From assembly GCA_017559845.1 (NCBI GenBank), contig JAFYQQ010000002.1:1-57429 (forward strand): a stretch of 57,429 nt of DNA. The letters are read 5' to 3'. Made by a program: the position numbers and the translations under genes. Positions 25,311-32,421 of this stretch are shown piece by piece. Each line of letters opens with the position of its first letter. Positions within the stretch are counted from its first letter, which is position 1. The notes below the pieces were generated by a model. That model saw only the letters and a list, made by a program, of their open reading frames with translations, did no database searches and was not told the origin of the DNA. The DNA is from Bacteroidaceae bacterium (lineage in GTDB: Bacteria > Bacteroidota > Bacteroidia > Bacteroidales > Bacteroidaceae).

Positions 25311-27047
25311 TTAGAATTTCTTGATGAAGTCTTCCAACGGGACGGTCTCTTCGGGGCGTGCATTGTACTTGCGCATCAGGCGCACCAGCTCGTCCCAATT
25401 GCCGTCCTGCTTGCACTTCTCGCGGTTTCGCTTGCAATAGAGGTACAGGGGCTGCATCCTTACACGCTCCACACGGTTCCTTGTCTCTTCGTCCTCGGCG
25501 GTCTGCAAGGCATTGTCCAGCAGGGCGAAGGCTTTCTCCACAAACTCGTCGCTGTAGATGGGGTGGTTCTCGCGGATGTAGATGCCGAAGTGCAGGTCGG
25601 GCTTAACCAGCGACTGGCACAGGCGGTAATAGTCCATGACCATTGGGGCGGCCTTTCCATAGTATCCGTCAATGAAGACCTGCACCAGCGAGTCGGTGTT
25701 CAGAAGAGGATTCCAAAGCAGTTTGGTGGTGACCCACGCCTTCATTTCCTCAAATTCGGCTCCGTTGGACTGGTATTGCGCCTCTTCGTAGATGCCGATG
25801 GCCTTGTTCTTGCGGAAGGCCTCGATGTTGGGACCAAGCACCTGGAAGTTGGGCCAGGGCGAGATGTATTGTGCATAGTCCACGATGTAGTCCCAGATGA
25901 AGAGGTGGGGCGCAATCTCCGCCCATCGTTCCATGTCGTTCATGAACGCCTGGTTTTGCGGACATCCGGCGGTGAGGGGATGGGCAAAACAACATTCGAT
26001 GCTGCACAGGCGGATGACCACATTGTTGCGGGGCACAATGCCCTTGGGCGGCTGGCGGGTGTACTGATAGGCAAAGGTGCCGACGAACTTGTCGGGGAAC
26101 TCGTCCCTGACGGCGTCCGCCACCTGGTTGACAAACCAGACCATCAGGCCAGACTGTCCGCCGTACTGCTCGGCAATGGCCGTACACTCGGGACACTGGC
26201 AGAAGGAGAAGTTGTCATTCTGCGACAAGCTGTAGATGCGGAAGAGCGGATTTTTGCGCATGACATCGGCCAGGCGGGTCTTGCATATCTCCAACACCTC
26301 GGGGTTGGAAAGGCAGAGCTGTCCGTTGGGGATGCGCTTGCCGTCGCGCAGACTGAAGTATTCGGGGTGCTTCTCAAAGAATTCTCCGGAGGGAAGCAGT
26401 TGCCCCATGGTGTGCGCGTTCCAGTAGGCTTCTATGTTGCCGTAGTCGTTCTGCGTGGGATTCCATTTCATGTTCTCCTTGTTGTGCGCGCTCCAAACCG
26501 GCTCACGTTCCACGGCAAAGTGGCCGTCGTATCTGAGTGCCAGGGCGGGCTTTTCGCTCCTGTCCAGACGGGGCAGGGCATATTTCTGCATGGAAGGCAC
26601 AACGGTACACTTGGGCGTGAGCCATTTCACTCCCAGTTCATCCTCCAGGAAGGAGAACACACCGTACATGGAGCCGCGCTGCGCTCCGCCGTAGATGAGC
26701 AGGTCCTTGCCCACGGTGCGGTAGGTAAATCCTTCGTCGTCGGCTTTGGGCTTCTGCGCCCCGGTGATGTCTGCCACGGCGCTGCCAAAGCCCACAAAAA
26801 TGCGCCTTCCCCTGGAGATGGCGTCGTCCGTGATGGGAAGCTCCGCGCCGCTGATTTGCTTGATGTACATTTGCAGCTCTTCGGCCGCTTTCTTTTCCGA
26901 TGGCGAGGCCTGGCGGTCCAGCACGATTCTGTAGTCGCTCTTTCCGTTCTTGAACAGCCAGTTGCGGGCCGCGGCCGGCATGGCGCAGAACAGGATCAGG
27001 GCAAACGAGATTGCCTGTAGAAGGCTTGTGTTGAGATGTCTTTTCAT
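25311..27047 (-). CDS. DUF4838 secreted glycosidase-like protein
   Basis: 578 residues with a signal peptide (ISFALILFCAMPAAA). The N-terminal ~120 residues resemble the GH67-associated alpha-glucuronidase N-domain (ASPSEKKAAEELQMYIKQIS, then GRRIFVGFGSA). The rest is the DUF4838 barrel-like region with FCQCPECTAIAEQYG, a conserved-looking Cys pair, and RLCSIECCFAHPLT. DUF4838 proteins sit near glycan-degrading genes in Bacteroidetes; the enzymatic activity is not established. The start is 13 bp from the MITE-like element, so its promoter region has been rewritten by that insertion. Confidence 0.85.
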   Translation of the reverse strand: MKRHLNTSLLQAISFALILFCAMPAAARNWLFKNGKSDYRIVLDRQASPSEKKAAEELQMYIKQISGAELPITDDAISRGRRIFVGFGSAVADITGAQKPKADDEGFTYRTVGKDLLIYGGAQRGSMYGVFSFLEDELGVKWLTPKCTVVPSMQKYALPRLDRSEKPALALRYDGHFAVEREPVWSAHNKENMKWNPTQNDYGNIEAYWNAHTMGQLLPSGEFFEKHPEYFSLRDGKRIPNGQLCLSNPEVLEICKTRLADVMRKNPLFRIYSLSQNDNFSFCQCPECTAIAEQYGGQSGLMVWFVNQVADAVRDEFPDKFVGTFAYQYTRQPPKGIVPRNNVVIRLCSIECCFAHPLTAGCPQNQAFMNDMERWAEIAPHLFIWDYIVDYAQYISPWPNFQVLGPNIEAFRKNKAIGIYEEAQYQSNGAEFEEMKAWVTTKLLWNPLLNTDSLVQVFIDGYYGKAAPMVMDYYRLCQSLVKPDLHFGIYIRENHPIYSDEFVEKAFALLDNALQTAEDEETRNRVERVRMQPLYLYCKRNREKCKQDGNWDELVRLMRKYNARPEETVPLEDFIKKF

Positions 27048-27059
27048 GATTGTTTTATT

Positions 27060-27262
27060 TATAGGGTGATTCTAAAAATTCTGGATTTAAGTTTTTACCT
27101 TTACTGGTGTTCTCTGTTTCGGTTGCTTTTCATCTTTTTCCGGTGTCATTTTGTCAAGTCTCATCTGTCACATAGCCCGCTATGTTCCTTCTTCAACTTA
27201 CAAAAGCACACACGCAAAAAGAACAAAAATCAACTCGACATGATTTTTGGAACCACCCTATA
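27060..27262. mobile_element. 203-bp MITE-like element with 20-bp TIRs
   Basis: Left end TATAGGGTGATTCTAAAAAT (27060-27079) and right end 27243-27262 are inverted repeats with two mismatches (the right end reads GGTTCC where the left has GATTCT). TA dinucleotides flank the ends, as in IS630/mariner-type TA insertion. No transposase is inside. The right TIR contains the TAG stop of the neighbouring phosphodiesterase gene. It fills the gap between that gene and the DUF4838 gene. Confidence 0.7.
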
Positions 27263-28034
27263 GAGTCTTTGCTACGCGGTCGGGGTGGTCGGTGTTGATG
27301 AAGTCCATGCCCAGTTTTCGGGTCATTTCCCATGCGTTCTCGTTGTCGGGGAATGCCCACAGGCGGAATTTGCTGCCGGCTTTGTGTGCCTTGCGCACGG
27401 CTTCCTTTATCCTCCTCTGGTCGGCCTTGTCCATCTGGCCTGTTCCCTTCCATTTGGTGAACTTGCCATAGTGGGCGCTCACCATGGGCACGCGCTTGCG
27501 CTGTTCGGGCGTATAGTCAATGTGCGGCAGCCCGTCAAAGAAGATGAAGTCGGGGTAGTTGCAGAAGTGTTCCTTCTTCACCTTGTCCCCCGTGATCACA
27601 ATCTGCACGGCATTGGGGTTGTCCTTTACGTTGAAGCACGCCGTGTATCCGCCCTCGCGGATGAGGCTGATGAGGGCGTCCAGCGTCGACGCGTCCGTCT
27701 TCAGGTCTACGAGCAGTTGCAGCGGCTCGCCTTTGGGATAAGCCTTTCCGCCGTTTCTCTCCATCACTTGTCTTATGGATTCCAGATACATGTCCTTGAG
27801 CAGACGGTTGGGGGAGATGTCCTTGCGGTTGTGCGCCACATGGAGGATGCCGTCAACCAGCCAGATGTCGGCCTCGATGGATGCCGCTCCGGCTTCGTAC
27901 GCGCCCCAGAAAGGCCGCGCCTGTTCATAGTCGTTGTGCGAGTGGATGCGTGTCTTTCTGGCTGCTGCACCCAGGGAGCCTGCCAGCAGGAGGACGGTCA
28001 GGGAAATGCGGAGAATCAGTGTGGATGTGTGCAT
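27258..28034 (-). CDS. Secreted glycerophosphodiester phosphodiesterase-like protein
   Basis: 258 residues with a signal peptide (LRISLTVLLLAGSLGAAA). The PLC-like phosphodiesterase barrel is recognised by HSHNDYEQARPFWGAYEAG (catalytic His pair), ASIEADIWLVDGILHVAHN (metal-binding Glu and Asp, second His), LLVDLKTD and FRLWAFPDNENAW. Substrates of such proteins are glycerophosphodiesters; the closest subfamily here (AIM6-like) is poorly characterised. The reading frame ends LGMDFINTDHPDRVAKTL with the stop inside the MITE TIR, so the last residues may differ from the ancestral protein. TAAATTTG lies 19 bp upstream of the start. Confidence 0.88.
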   Translation of the reverse strand: MHTSTLILRISLTVLLLAGSLGAAARKTRIHSHNDYEQARPFWGAYEAGAASIEADIWLVDGILHVAHNRKDISPNRLLKDMYLESIRQVMERNGGKAYPKGEPLQLLVDLKTDASTLDALISLIREGGYTACFNVKDNPNAVQIVITGDKVKKEHFCNYPDFIFFDGLPHIDYTPEQRKRVPMVSAHYGKFTKWKGTGQMDKADQRRIKEAVRKAHKAGSKFRLWAFPDNENAWEMTRKLGMDFINTDHPDRVAKTL

Positions 28035-28053
28035 AATTCAGTGATATTTTATG

Positions 28054-28061
28054 CAAATTTA
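28054..28061 (-). promoter_or_regulatory. -7 box of the phosphodiesterase gene
   Basis: The minus strand reads TAAATTTG, ending 19 bp before the ATG at 28034. Confidence 0.55.
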
Positions 28062-28095
28062 GGAATAATTCGGAAAACATCCCTAAAGAGTGCCC

Positions 28096-28133
28096 AAAAA
28101 AACAGCGGGAAGAAGTCTGTTCCTTCTTCCCGC
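28096..28133 (-). terminator. Intrinsic terminator of the ECF/DUF4097 operon
   Basis: On the minus strand, a perfect 11-bp stem GCGGGAAGAAG/CTTCTTCCCGC with a 7-nt loop is followed closely by seven Ts. It lies downstream of the DUF4097 gene ending at 28237. Confidence 0.85.
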
Positions 28134-28236
28134 CGGAGTAGGTCGTGCGGATTTCCTTTTTTTAACCAATAATAATTCTTCTTTTAAAAATCTATCTGCG
28201 CGGCTTTCTCCTTCTTCTCTATGTTCACTTCTATAT

Positions 28237-29376
28237 TTACTTTTGCGTTAGTGAGATTGCGCTGTGTGAGCCGGTGAGCTTGATCCGGGCCGAGGCGTCC
28301 GCCTTGCGTATGCTGCCGGTGCAGGATTGGATGAACTTCTTTTCGGTGGCGGTGTGGTTGAGGGTCTTGATGCCCTTGTCTATGTCGATTACTCCGAATT
28401 CGTTTTCGAGTTGGTATGTGGCTTCCAGTTCCTTGGGGATTTGCAGGCTGATGGCACCGAATTGGACGTCTGCGGTGGCCGACTTGAAGTCCTTGGCGCT
28501 GACGATGCCGGCGGCTATTGCGGAGTGTCCGGCCGACGGTATGCTTAGGGTTTCTGTCAGTTCCTTTATGTCTATGGCGCTGTGGCGCAGGGAACCGTTC
28601 AGGTTGCGGACGGCTTTGGCTTCGAGTCCGGAGTGCTGGAGGCTGACGGTGGCATTCTGCGCCTGGTCAAGGGTGACGCCGGAGAATTCGCACACGAGGT
28701 TGAGGTCTGTGCATGTACCGATGCTCACCTGTTCGGCATGCTGTACGTTGAGCACCAAATTGGTGCAGCGGGTGATGTCTACGGTACTGAACAGTGTGTG
28801 TACGTTTGCCGTCTTGCAGTCTGTGAGCTTCAGGCTGCCGTGTTCCACCTTCAGCTCACACTTCTGCTCGTCCGTCTGCAGGCTGCCGCATTGCAGGGCA
28901 CCGAATTTTACGTGTGCCGAGAGGGCTTTGCATGCGTAGTCCGGGATGTTGACGTTGCCGAAGCGGTTGGCAACGATGAGCGCGAATTTCCCCTTGGGAA
29001 TATAGACGGTCCAGTGCGACTCTATCTTTCTCTCCTCGTTGCTGCCTCCGTCCGTTCCCTGCAGTTCCAGCGAGTAGACACCGGAGCCTTCCTTCTTCTC
29101 TATGCTCATGTCCTTGAGGATGTCTTCGGCCAGTGCCTTCTCCTTGGCCATGACTTTGAACTCGAACTCGAGCCGGAGTTCTTTCTTGTCCCAGGGCACC
29201 AAGGTGATGTTGCCGAACTGGTTTTTCAGACTGATGTTTGCGCCCGGCTTGACCTTGTCGAATGTGATTGTTCCCTTCCTGCTTGCTTCGGCCAGCGCCG
29301 AGCTTGCCCACAGCGTGGAGGCCGGAAGGCACAGTGCCATCCACAAGAGGCAAAGTTGTTTGAGAATCCGTTTCAT
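28237..29376 (-). CDS. DUF4097-type exported beta-helix-like protein
   Basis: 379 residues with a signal peptide (LCLLWMALCLPASTLWA). The sequence is a regular series of short strands with repeated motifs such as NQFGNITLV, NRFGNVNIP, VKFGALQCG, VQFGAISLQ and NEFGVIDID, typical of DUF4097/LiaG-like right-handed beta repeats. It is the third gene of the operon after the ECF sigma factor and its presumed regulator, with a 7-bp gap. Such proteins are periplasmic or surface exposed and accompany envelope-stress regulators. No ligand is known. A strong terminator follows. Confidence 0.85.
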   Translation of the reverse strand: MKRILKQLCLLWMALCLPASTLWASSALAEASRKGTITFDKVKPGANISLKNQFGNITLVPWDKKELRLEFEFKVMAKEKALAEDILKDMSIEKKEGSGVYSLELQGTDGGSNEERKIESHWTVYIPKGKFALIVANRFGNVNIPDYACKALSAHVKFGALQCGSLQTDEQKCELKVEHGSLKLTDCKTANVHTLFSTVDITRCTNLVLNVQHAEQVSIGTCTDLNLVCEFSGVTLDQAQNATVSLQHSGLEAKAVRNLNGSLRHSAIDIKELTETLSIPSAGHSAIAAGIVSAKDFKSATADVQFGAISLQIPKELEATYQLENEFGVIDIDKGIKTLNHTATEKKFIQSCTGSIRKADASARIKLTGSHSAISLTQK

Positions 29377-29383
29377 GATGGTG

Positions 29384-29929
29384 CTATTGTTTTTGTGGTT
29401 TTGTCAGATTGGCTTGCTTGTGGCTGCTCAGGATGCCGCGTATGTGCTGCAGGCTGTGCAGGTGCGACTTGTAGACGCGTGTGGCGTACAGAATCTTCTC
29501 GCCGTCGCTCATTCCCTCTTTCATGATGAAGTCGATGGTGGAGTCGGGCGACTGGTTTATGCGTGCCACCTCCTCCATCAGTTCTTCCCGGGTTTGGGGC
29601 GGCATGTCCTTGATGAGGTCGCAGATGAACTCGGTCTCTTCCATGAACAGCGAGGCGTAGTATCCCTTCACCTCGGCCATGGTGATTTCCATCTCCCCAG
29701 GTGTGTGCTCCCGCTCGGGCGGGGTGAGGATGAGTGCGGCGGCGAGCAGCGACGCGGCCACCAGCGATGCGGTGCCTGCCGCGTACCATACGCGCCGGCG
29801 GCTGAGCTGCTTCCGCTGGTGCTGGCGCAGCTGGGCCATGAAGCGCTCGCGGCTTCCGGGCGGCAGTGTGTGCCGGCTGTAGCACGCCTCTATGTGTGCC
29901 TTCAGCCCGTTGTCCTTTCCGTTGTTCAT
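29384..29929 (-). CDS. Putative anti-sigma-like membrane protein
   Basis: 181 residues from ATG 29929, which overlaps the sigma-factor stop by 4 bp (ATGA); ATG 29941 is a possible longer start. There is a basic N-terminal region (RRRVWYAAG), a single membrane segment (about residues 58-78, TASLVAASLLAAALIL) and a helical, acidic outer part ending in KSHLHSLQHIRG. Position directly after an ECF sigma gene and one membrane pass fit an anti-sigma factor or sensor. No zinc-binding anti-sigma motif is visible in the cytosolic part, so the mechanism is uncertain. Confidence 0.75.
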   Translation of the reverse strand: MNNGKDNGLKAHIEACYSRHTLPPGSRERFMAQLRQHQRKQLSRRRVWYAAGTASLVAASLLAAALILTPPEREHTPGEMEITMAEVKGYYASLFMEETEFICDLIKDMPPQTREELMEEVARINQSPDSTIDFIMKEGMSDGEKILYATRVYKSHLHSLQHIRGILSSHKQANLTKPQKQ

Positions 29930-30456
29930 TTCCTGTACCATTTTATCAGTTGTTGTTTTGCGCGGCTCAGCTGGCACCTCACGCTGGAGGGTGTGATGTG
30001 CAGCAGGGCGCTGATTTCGTCGGTGTCCATCTCCTCCACCACGGAGAGCATCAGCACGGTGCGGTACTTGTCTGGCAGCGAGCCGATGGCCAGCCTGAGC
30101 TGGCTGCTCTGTTCCTCTCTGATGAGCAGGAGGTCTGCCTCCTCGGCGTGGGGGAGGGGCGTCTTGTCGTCCAGCTCTTCCCACCTTACGCGGCGTTTCC
30201 TCAGACGGTCTATGCAGTGGTTCACCACCATGCGTCTCATGCGCCGTGCCATGTCGGCCTGTGTGTCAATGAGCAGATGCTTCCTGGTGAGCACATGCAG
30301 CATTACCTCCTGCACGGCCTCCTCGGCCTCGTACTCGTCGTTCAGCAGGCGTAGTGCGGTGAGGAAGAGCGGCTGTGCGTGCAGGTCGTAGAATTCGGCC
30401 TGCGCTCCCGGCGCGTCTTTCCTGCATCCCTGTATGATGGTGCTGTATGCTGTCAT
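29926..30456 (-). CDS. ECF-type RNA polymerase sigma factor
   Basis: 176 residues from ATG 30456; the longer frame from 30615 runs through a dispersed repeat and is rejected. Region 2 (FYDLHAQPLFLTALRLLNDE, then EAEEAVQEVMLHVL) and region 4 (RLAIGSLPDKYRTVLMLSVV, then DTDEISALLHITPSSVRCQL) are clear, with no region 3, typical of group IV sigma factors. It is first in an operon with a membrane partner and a DUF4097 protein. A sequence like its own promoter (GCAAC, 17 bp, CGTT) lies upstream, suggesting autoregulation. The signal is unknown. Confidence 0.93.
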   Translation of the reverse strand: MTAYSTIIQGCRKDAPGAQAEFYDLHAQPLFLTALRLLNDEYEAEEAVQEVMLHVLTRKHLLIDTQADMARRMRRMVVNHCIDRLRKRRVRWEELDDKTPLPHAEEADLLLIREEQSSQLRLAIGSLPDKYRTVLMLSVVEEMDTDEISALLHITPSSVRCQLSRAKQQLIKWYRK

Positions 30457-30492
30457 GTGCTTTGTGCTGTCGTTTTCTGCTTTCAACCATAT

Positions 30493-30518
30493 AACGTATC
30501 TTGCGGAGGAGTTGTTGC
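30493..30518 (-). promoter_or_regulatory. Possible autoregulated ECF promoter
   Basis: The minus strand reads GCAAC (30518-30514), a 17-bp spacer, then CGTT (30496-30493), followed by the ATG 36 bp later. AAC/CGT pairs at this spacing are typical of ECF promoters. The TAnnTTTG box is absent here. Confidence 0.4.
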
Positions 30519-30590
30519 AGAAAATGACATTTTTTTTTAGGGGGCTTTTGTTTTTTGGGGGGGGAATTATAAAAAAAAGCGATAGACTTT

Positions 30591-30946
30591 GGTCATGCTG
30601 AACTCGTTTCAGCATCTCACTGCGAGCCTTTAACAGATTTTTTCGAGCGCCTTGATTGACCCATGTCCTCGGTGAGATCCTGAAACGAGTTCAGGATGAC
30701 TTAAAGGGGACAAGTGGATAGAACGTAGTAAAACTGGTTATTCGCTTTCTCCTATATATAAATACACGATAGCCCAAAGTAAATGGTCATGCTGAACTTG
30801 TTTCAGCATCTGTCCGCGGTGAATGATTCATTTATAGCCATTATATAATATAGGCTCGCGGTGAGATCCTGAAACAAGTTCAGGATGACCTTGGGGGGGC
30901 TTTTATATAAAAAACACGATAGCCCAAAGTAAATGGTCAGGATGAC
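30591..30946. repeat. Paired GTCAT-CTGAAC hairpin repeats (two pairs)
   Basis: Two inverted pairs: 30592-30618 with 30674-30700, and 30786-30812 with 30863-30889; a fragment lies at 30936-30946. Each arm is itself a small hairpin (ATGCTGAA...TTCAGCAT or ATCCTGAA...TTCAGGAT) with a 3-4 nt loop. The second pair and the copy at 48 kb are flanked by GATAGCCCA...AAATGGTCA. This region, with the next array, makes up the 1.0-kb gene-free gap upstream of the sigma factor. Confidence 0.8.
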
Positions 30947-31016
30947 TTTCTGAACATTAGTAAATTGAAAGTAGTAAAAACAGGCTGTTCGCTTTCTGCC
31001 CGAAAACAGTGTTTCC

Positions 31017-31335
31017 AGGCAGGTGCAGCGTTGCGAGAAGGTCGAAATTGCGATTTCGGCCTTCATGCAGCCTTGCATCCGCCTCGAAATTGCGATTTCT
31101 ACCTTCACGCAGCGCTGCACCTTGCCCGAAATTGCGATTTCAACCTTCTCGCAACGCTGCACCTGCCCCGAAATTCCGATTTCGGACAAGTAGCAATGCT
31201 GTATCATGCCCGAAATTGCGATTTCGACCTTCGCGCAACGCTGCACCTGCCCCGAAATCGTATTTTCGTACAAGATGCAACGCTGCACCTGCCTCGAAAT
31301 CGCAATTTCATACAAGATGCAGCGCTGCATCTGCC
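31017..31335. repeat. Seven-copy 42-bp tandem array
   Basis: Units begin at 31044, 31086, 31128, 31170, 31212, 31254 and 31296, each exactly 42 bp. Each starts with a palindrome-like core GAAATTGCGATTTC (stem GAAAT/ATTTC) and continues with a 28-bp part ending CGCTGCACCTGCCC in most copies. An inverted half-unit (31017-31043) precedes the first core. Because 42 is divisible by 3, long frames stay open on both strands (14-residue repeats), but no start, RBS or promoter makes any of them convincing as a gene. Confidence 0.85.
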
Positions 31336-31373
31336 ATGTGAAAAGTTAAATGATATTAAAAAAGGCGTGCGCC

Positions 31374-31405
31374 TTTGACACTCTCGGAAAAACATCCTAT
31401 ATTTG
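31374..31405 (+). promoter_or_regulatory. Bacteroidetes promoter of the DUF6261 gene
   Basis: TTTG (31374-31377), 20 bp, TATATTTG (31398-31405): a full match to the consensus. The ATG is at 31466, 60 bp downstream. Confidence 0.85.
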
Positions 31406-31465
31406 CAATGGAGATTTCTCCATAGCGATTTTCAAACTTTTTGTACAATTAAACTTTTAAAGTCT

Positions 31466-32344
31466 ATGAAACAAGTATCAATTTTTGCGCGTGAGAACAT
31501 GCCGAACGGCTCTCACTATTCCTTTGACCAGAGTGCAATCAAGCGTTTCAAGAACGATGGGAAGATCAGTCAGAAGGCACAGCTCCGCCCCCTGTTTTCC
31601 CTGTATGAGCAGGCCTTCCTGGTGGAAGAGGAGAAGTTCAAGCTCAGCCAGAAGAGCGAGTTCACTGACACACTTAACGAACTGGACACAGCCCGCGACG
31701 ATGCCTACATGGGGCTCAAGGGCATTGTGGAGGGCTATGCAAAGGTGCCCGACGCAGGCATGAAGGCGGCCTCCAAAGCCCTCGGCCAGCTCATCACCGA
31801 CTACCGCATCGACGTGCGTGTGCAGCGTGACCAGGAGTCGGGTCTGCTTTCCAATTTCATTGCCGACCTCCAGGGCAAGTGCGCCCCACACGTGCAGACG
31901 CTCCATCTCGAGGAAGTGGTACAGGTGATGAAGACCGCCAACGACAACTACATCGCCGTTCGCGAAAACCGTACCGAAGAACGCATGCTGAAGGAGAAGA
32001 ATGCACTTGAAAACGCCCGCAAAGCCACCGATGCGGCCTACCGCGACTTTATCGCCATGGTGAACGCCCTGGCTTTGGTGGAAGGTGATGCTGACTATGC
32101 CGACTTCATCGACTACATGAACACCCTCATCAGCGAGTACAAGACAGAGGTGTTGAACCAGAAGCCCTCGTCCACCACTCCCTCGCAGCCCGAGACCGGG
32201 GGCGACACGCCCACCGACACGCCCGCCGACCCCGAAACGCCCGACACCCCCGGCGATGACACCGGCGGCGGAAGCAACACCCCCACCAACCCCGACACCG
32301 GCGGCGGTGACGATGACGACGACGAAGGCGGACTGGAGGGATAG
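31466..32344 (+). CDS. DUF6261 family protein with acidic Pro/Thr tail
   Basis: 292 residues from ATG 31466, with no signal peptide. The first ~230 residues are helical (KGIVEGYAKVPDAGMKAASK, then LEEVVQVMKTANDNYIAVRE) and match the Bacteroidetes-specific DUF6261 family, of unknown function. The last ~60 residues are low-complexity, rich in Pro, Thr, Asp and Gly, ending in an acidic run (GGGDDDDDEGGLEG). The gene is monocistronic with a consensus promoter and a strong terminator. The location is probably cytosolic. It sits next to repeat arrays. Confidence 0.85.
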   Translation: MKQVSIFARENMPNGSHYSFDQSAIKRFKNDGKISQKAQLRPLFSLYEQAFLVEEEKFKLSQKSEFTDTLNELDTARDDAYMGLKGIVEGYAKVPDAGMKAASKALGQLITDYRIDVRVQRDQESGLLSNFIADLQGKCAPHVQTLHLEEVVQVMKTANDNYIAVRENRTEERMLKEKNALENARKATDAAYRDFIAMVNALALVEGDADYADFIDYMNTLISEYKTEVLNQKPSSTTPSQPETGGDTPTDTPADPETPDTPGDDTGGGSNTPTNPDTGGGDDDDDEGGLEG

Positions 32345-32374
32345 ACTCCGGGCTTTTCCGCTCACCCTCTGATA

Positions 32375-32408
32375 CAAAGAGCCTCCCCATTGCCGGGGAG
32401 GCTCTTTG
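32375..32408. terminator. Bidirectional terminator
   Basis: CAAAGAGCCTCCCC (32375-32388) and GGGGAGGCTCTTTG (32395-32408) form a perfect 14-bp stem with a 6-nt loop. It lies between the convergent DUF6261 and permease genes. Confidence 0.88.
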
Positions 32409-32421
32409 TTTGCAGTGCGGG

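Noticed and set aside
24917..25363. A minus-strand gene overlapping the end of murI
   Set aside because: Most of the frame is hairpin-module sequence and it overlaps two real genes; no promoter or family resemblance.
31044..31335. CRISPR array
   Set aside because: The period is a constant 42 bp and nearly the whole unit is conserved; there are no unique spacers and no cas genes.
30803..31378. Coding genes (175 aa minus, 137 aa plus) with 14-residue repeats
   Set aside because: Both strands are open only because the unit length is a multiple of three. No promoter or credible start is present, and the minus frame runs on into a dispersed repeat.
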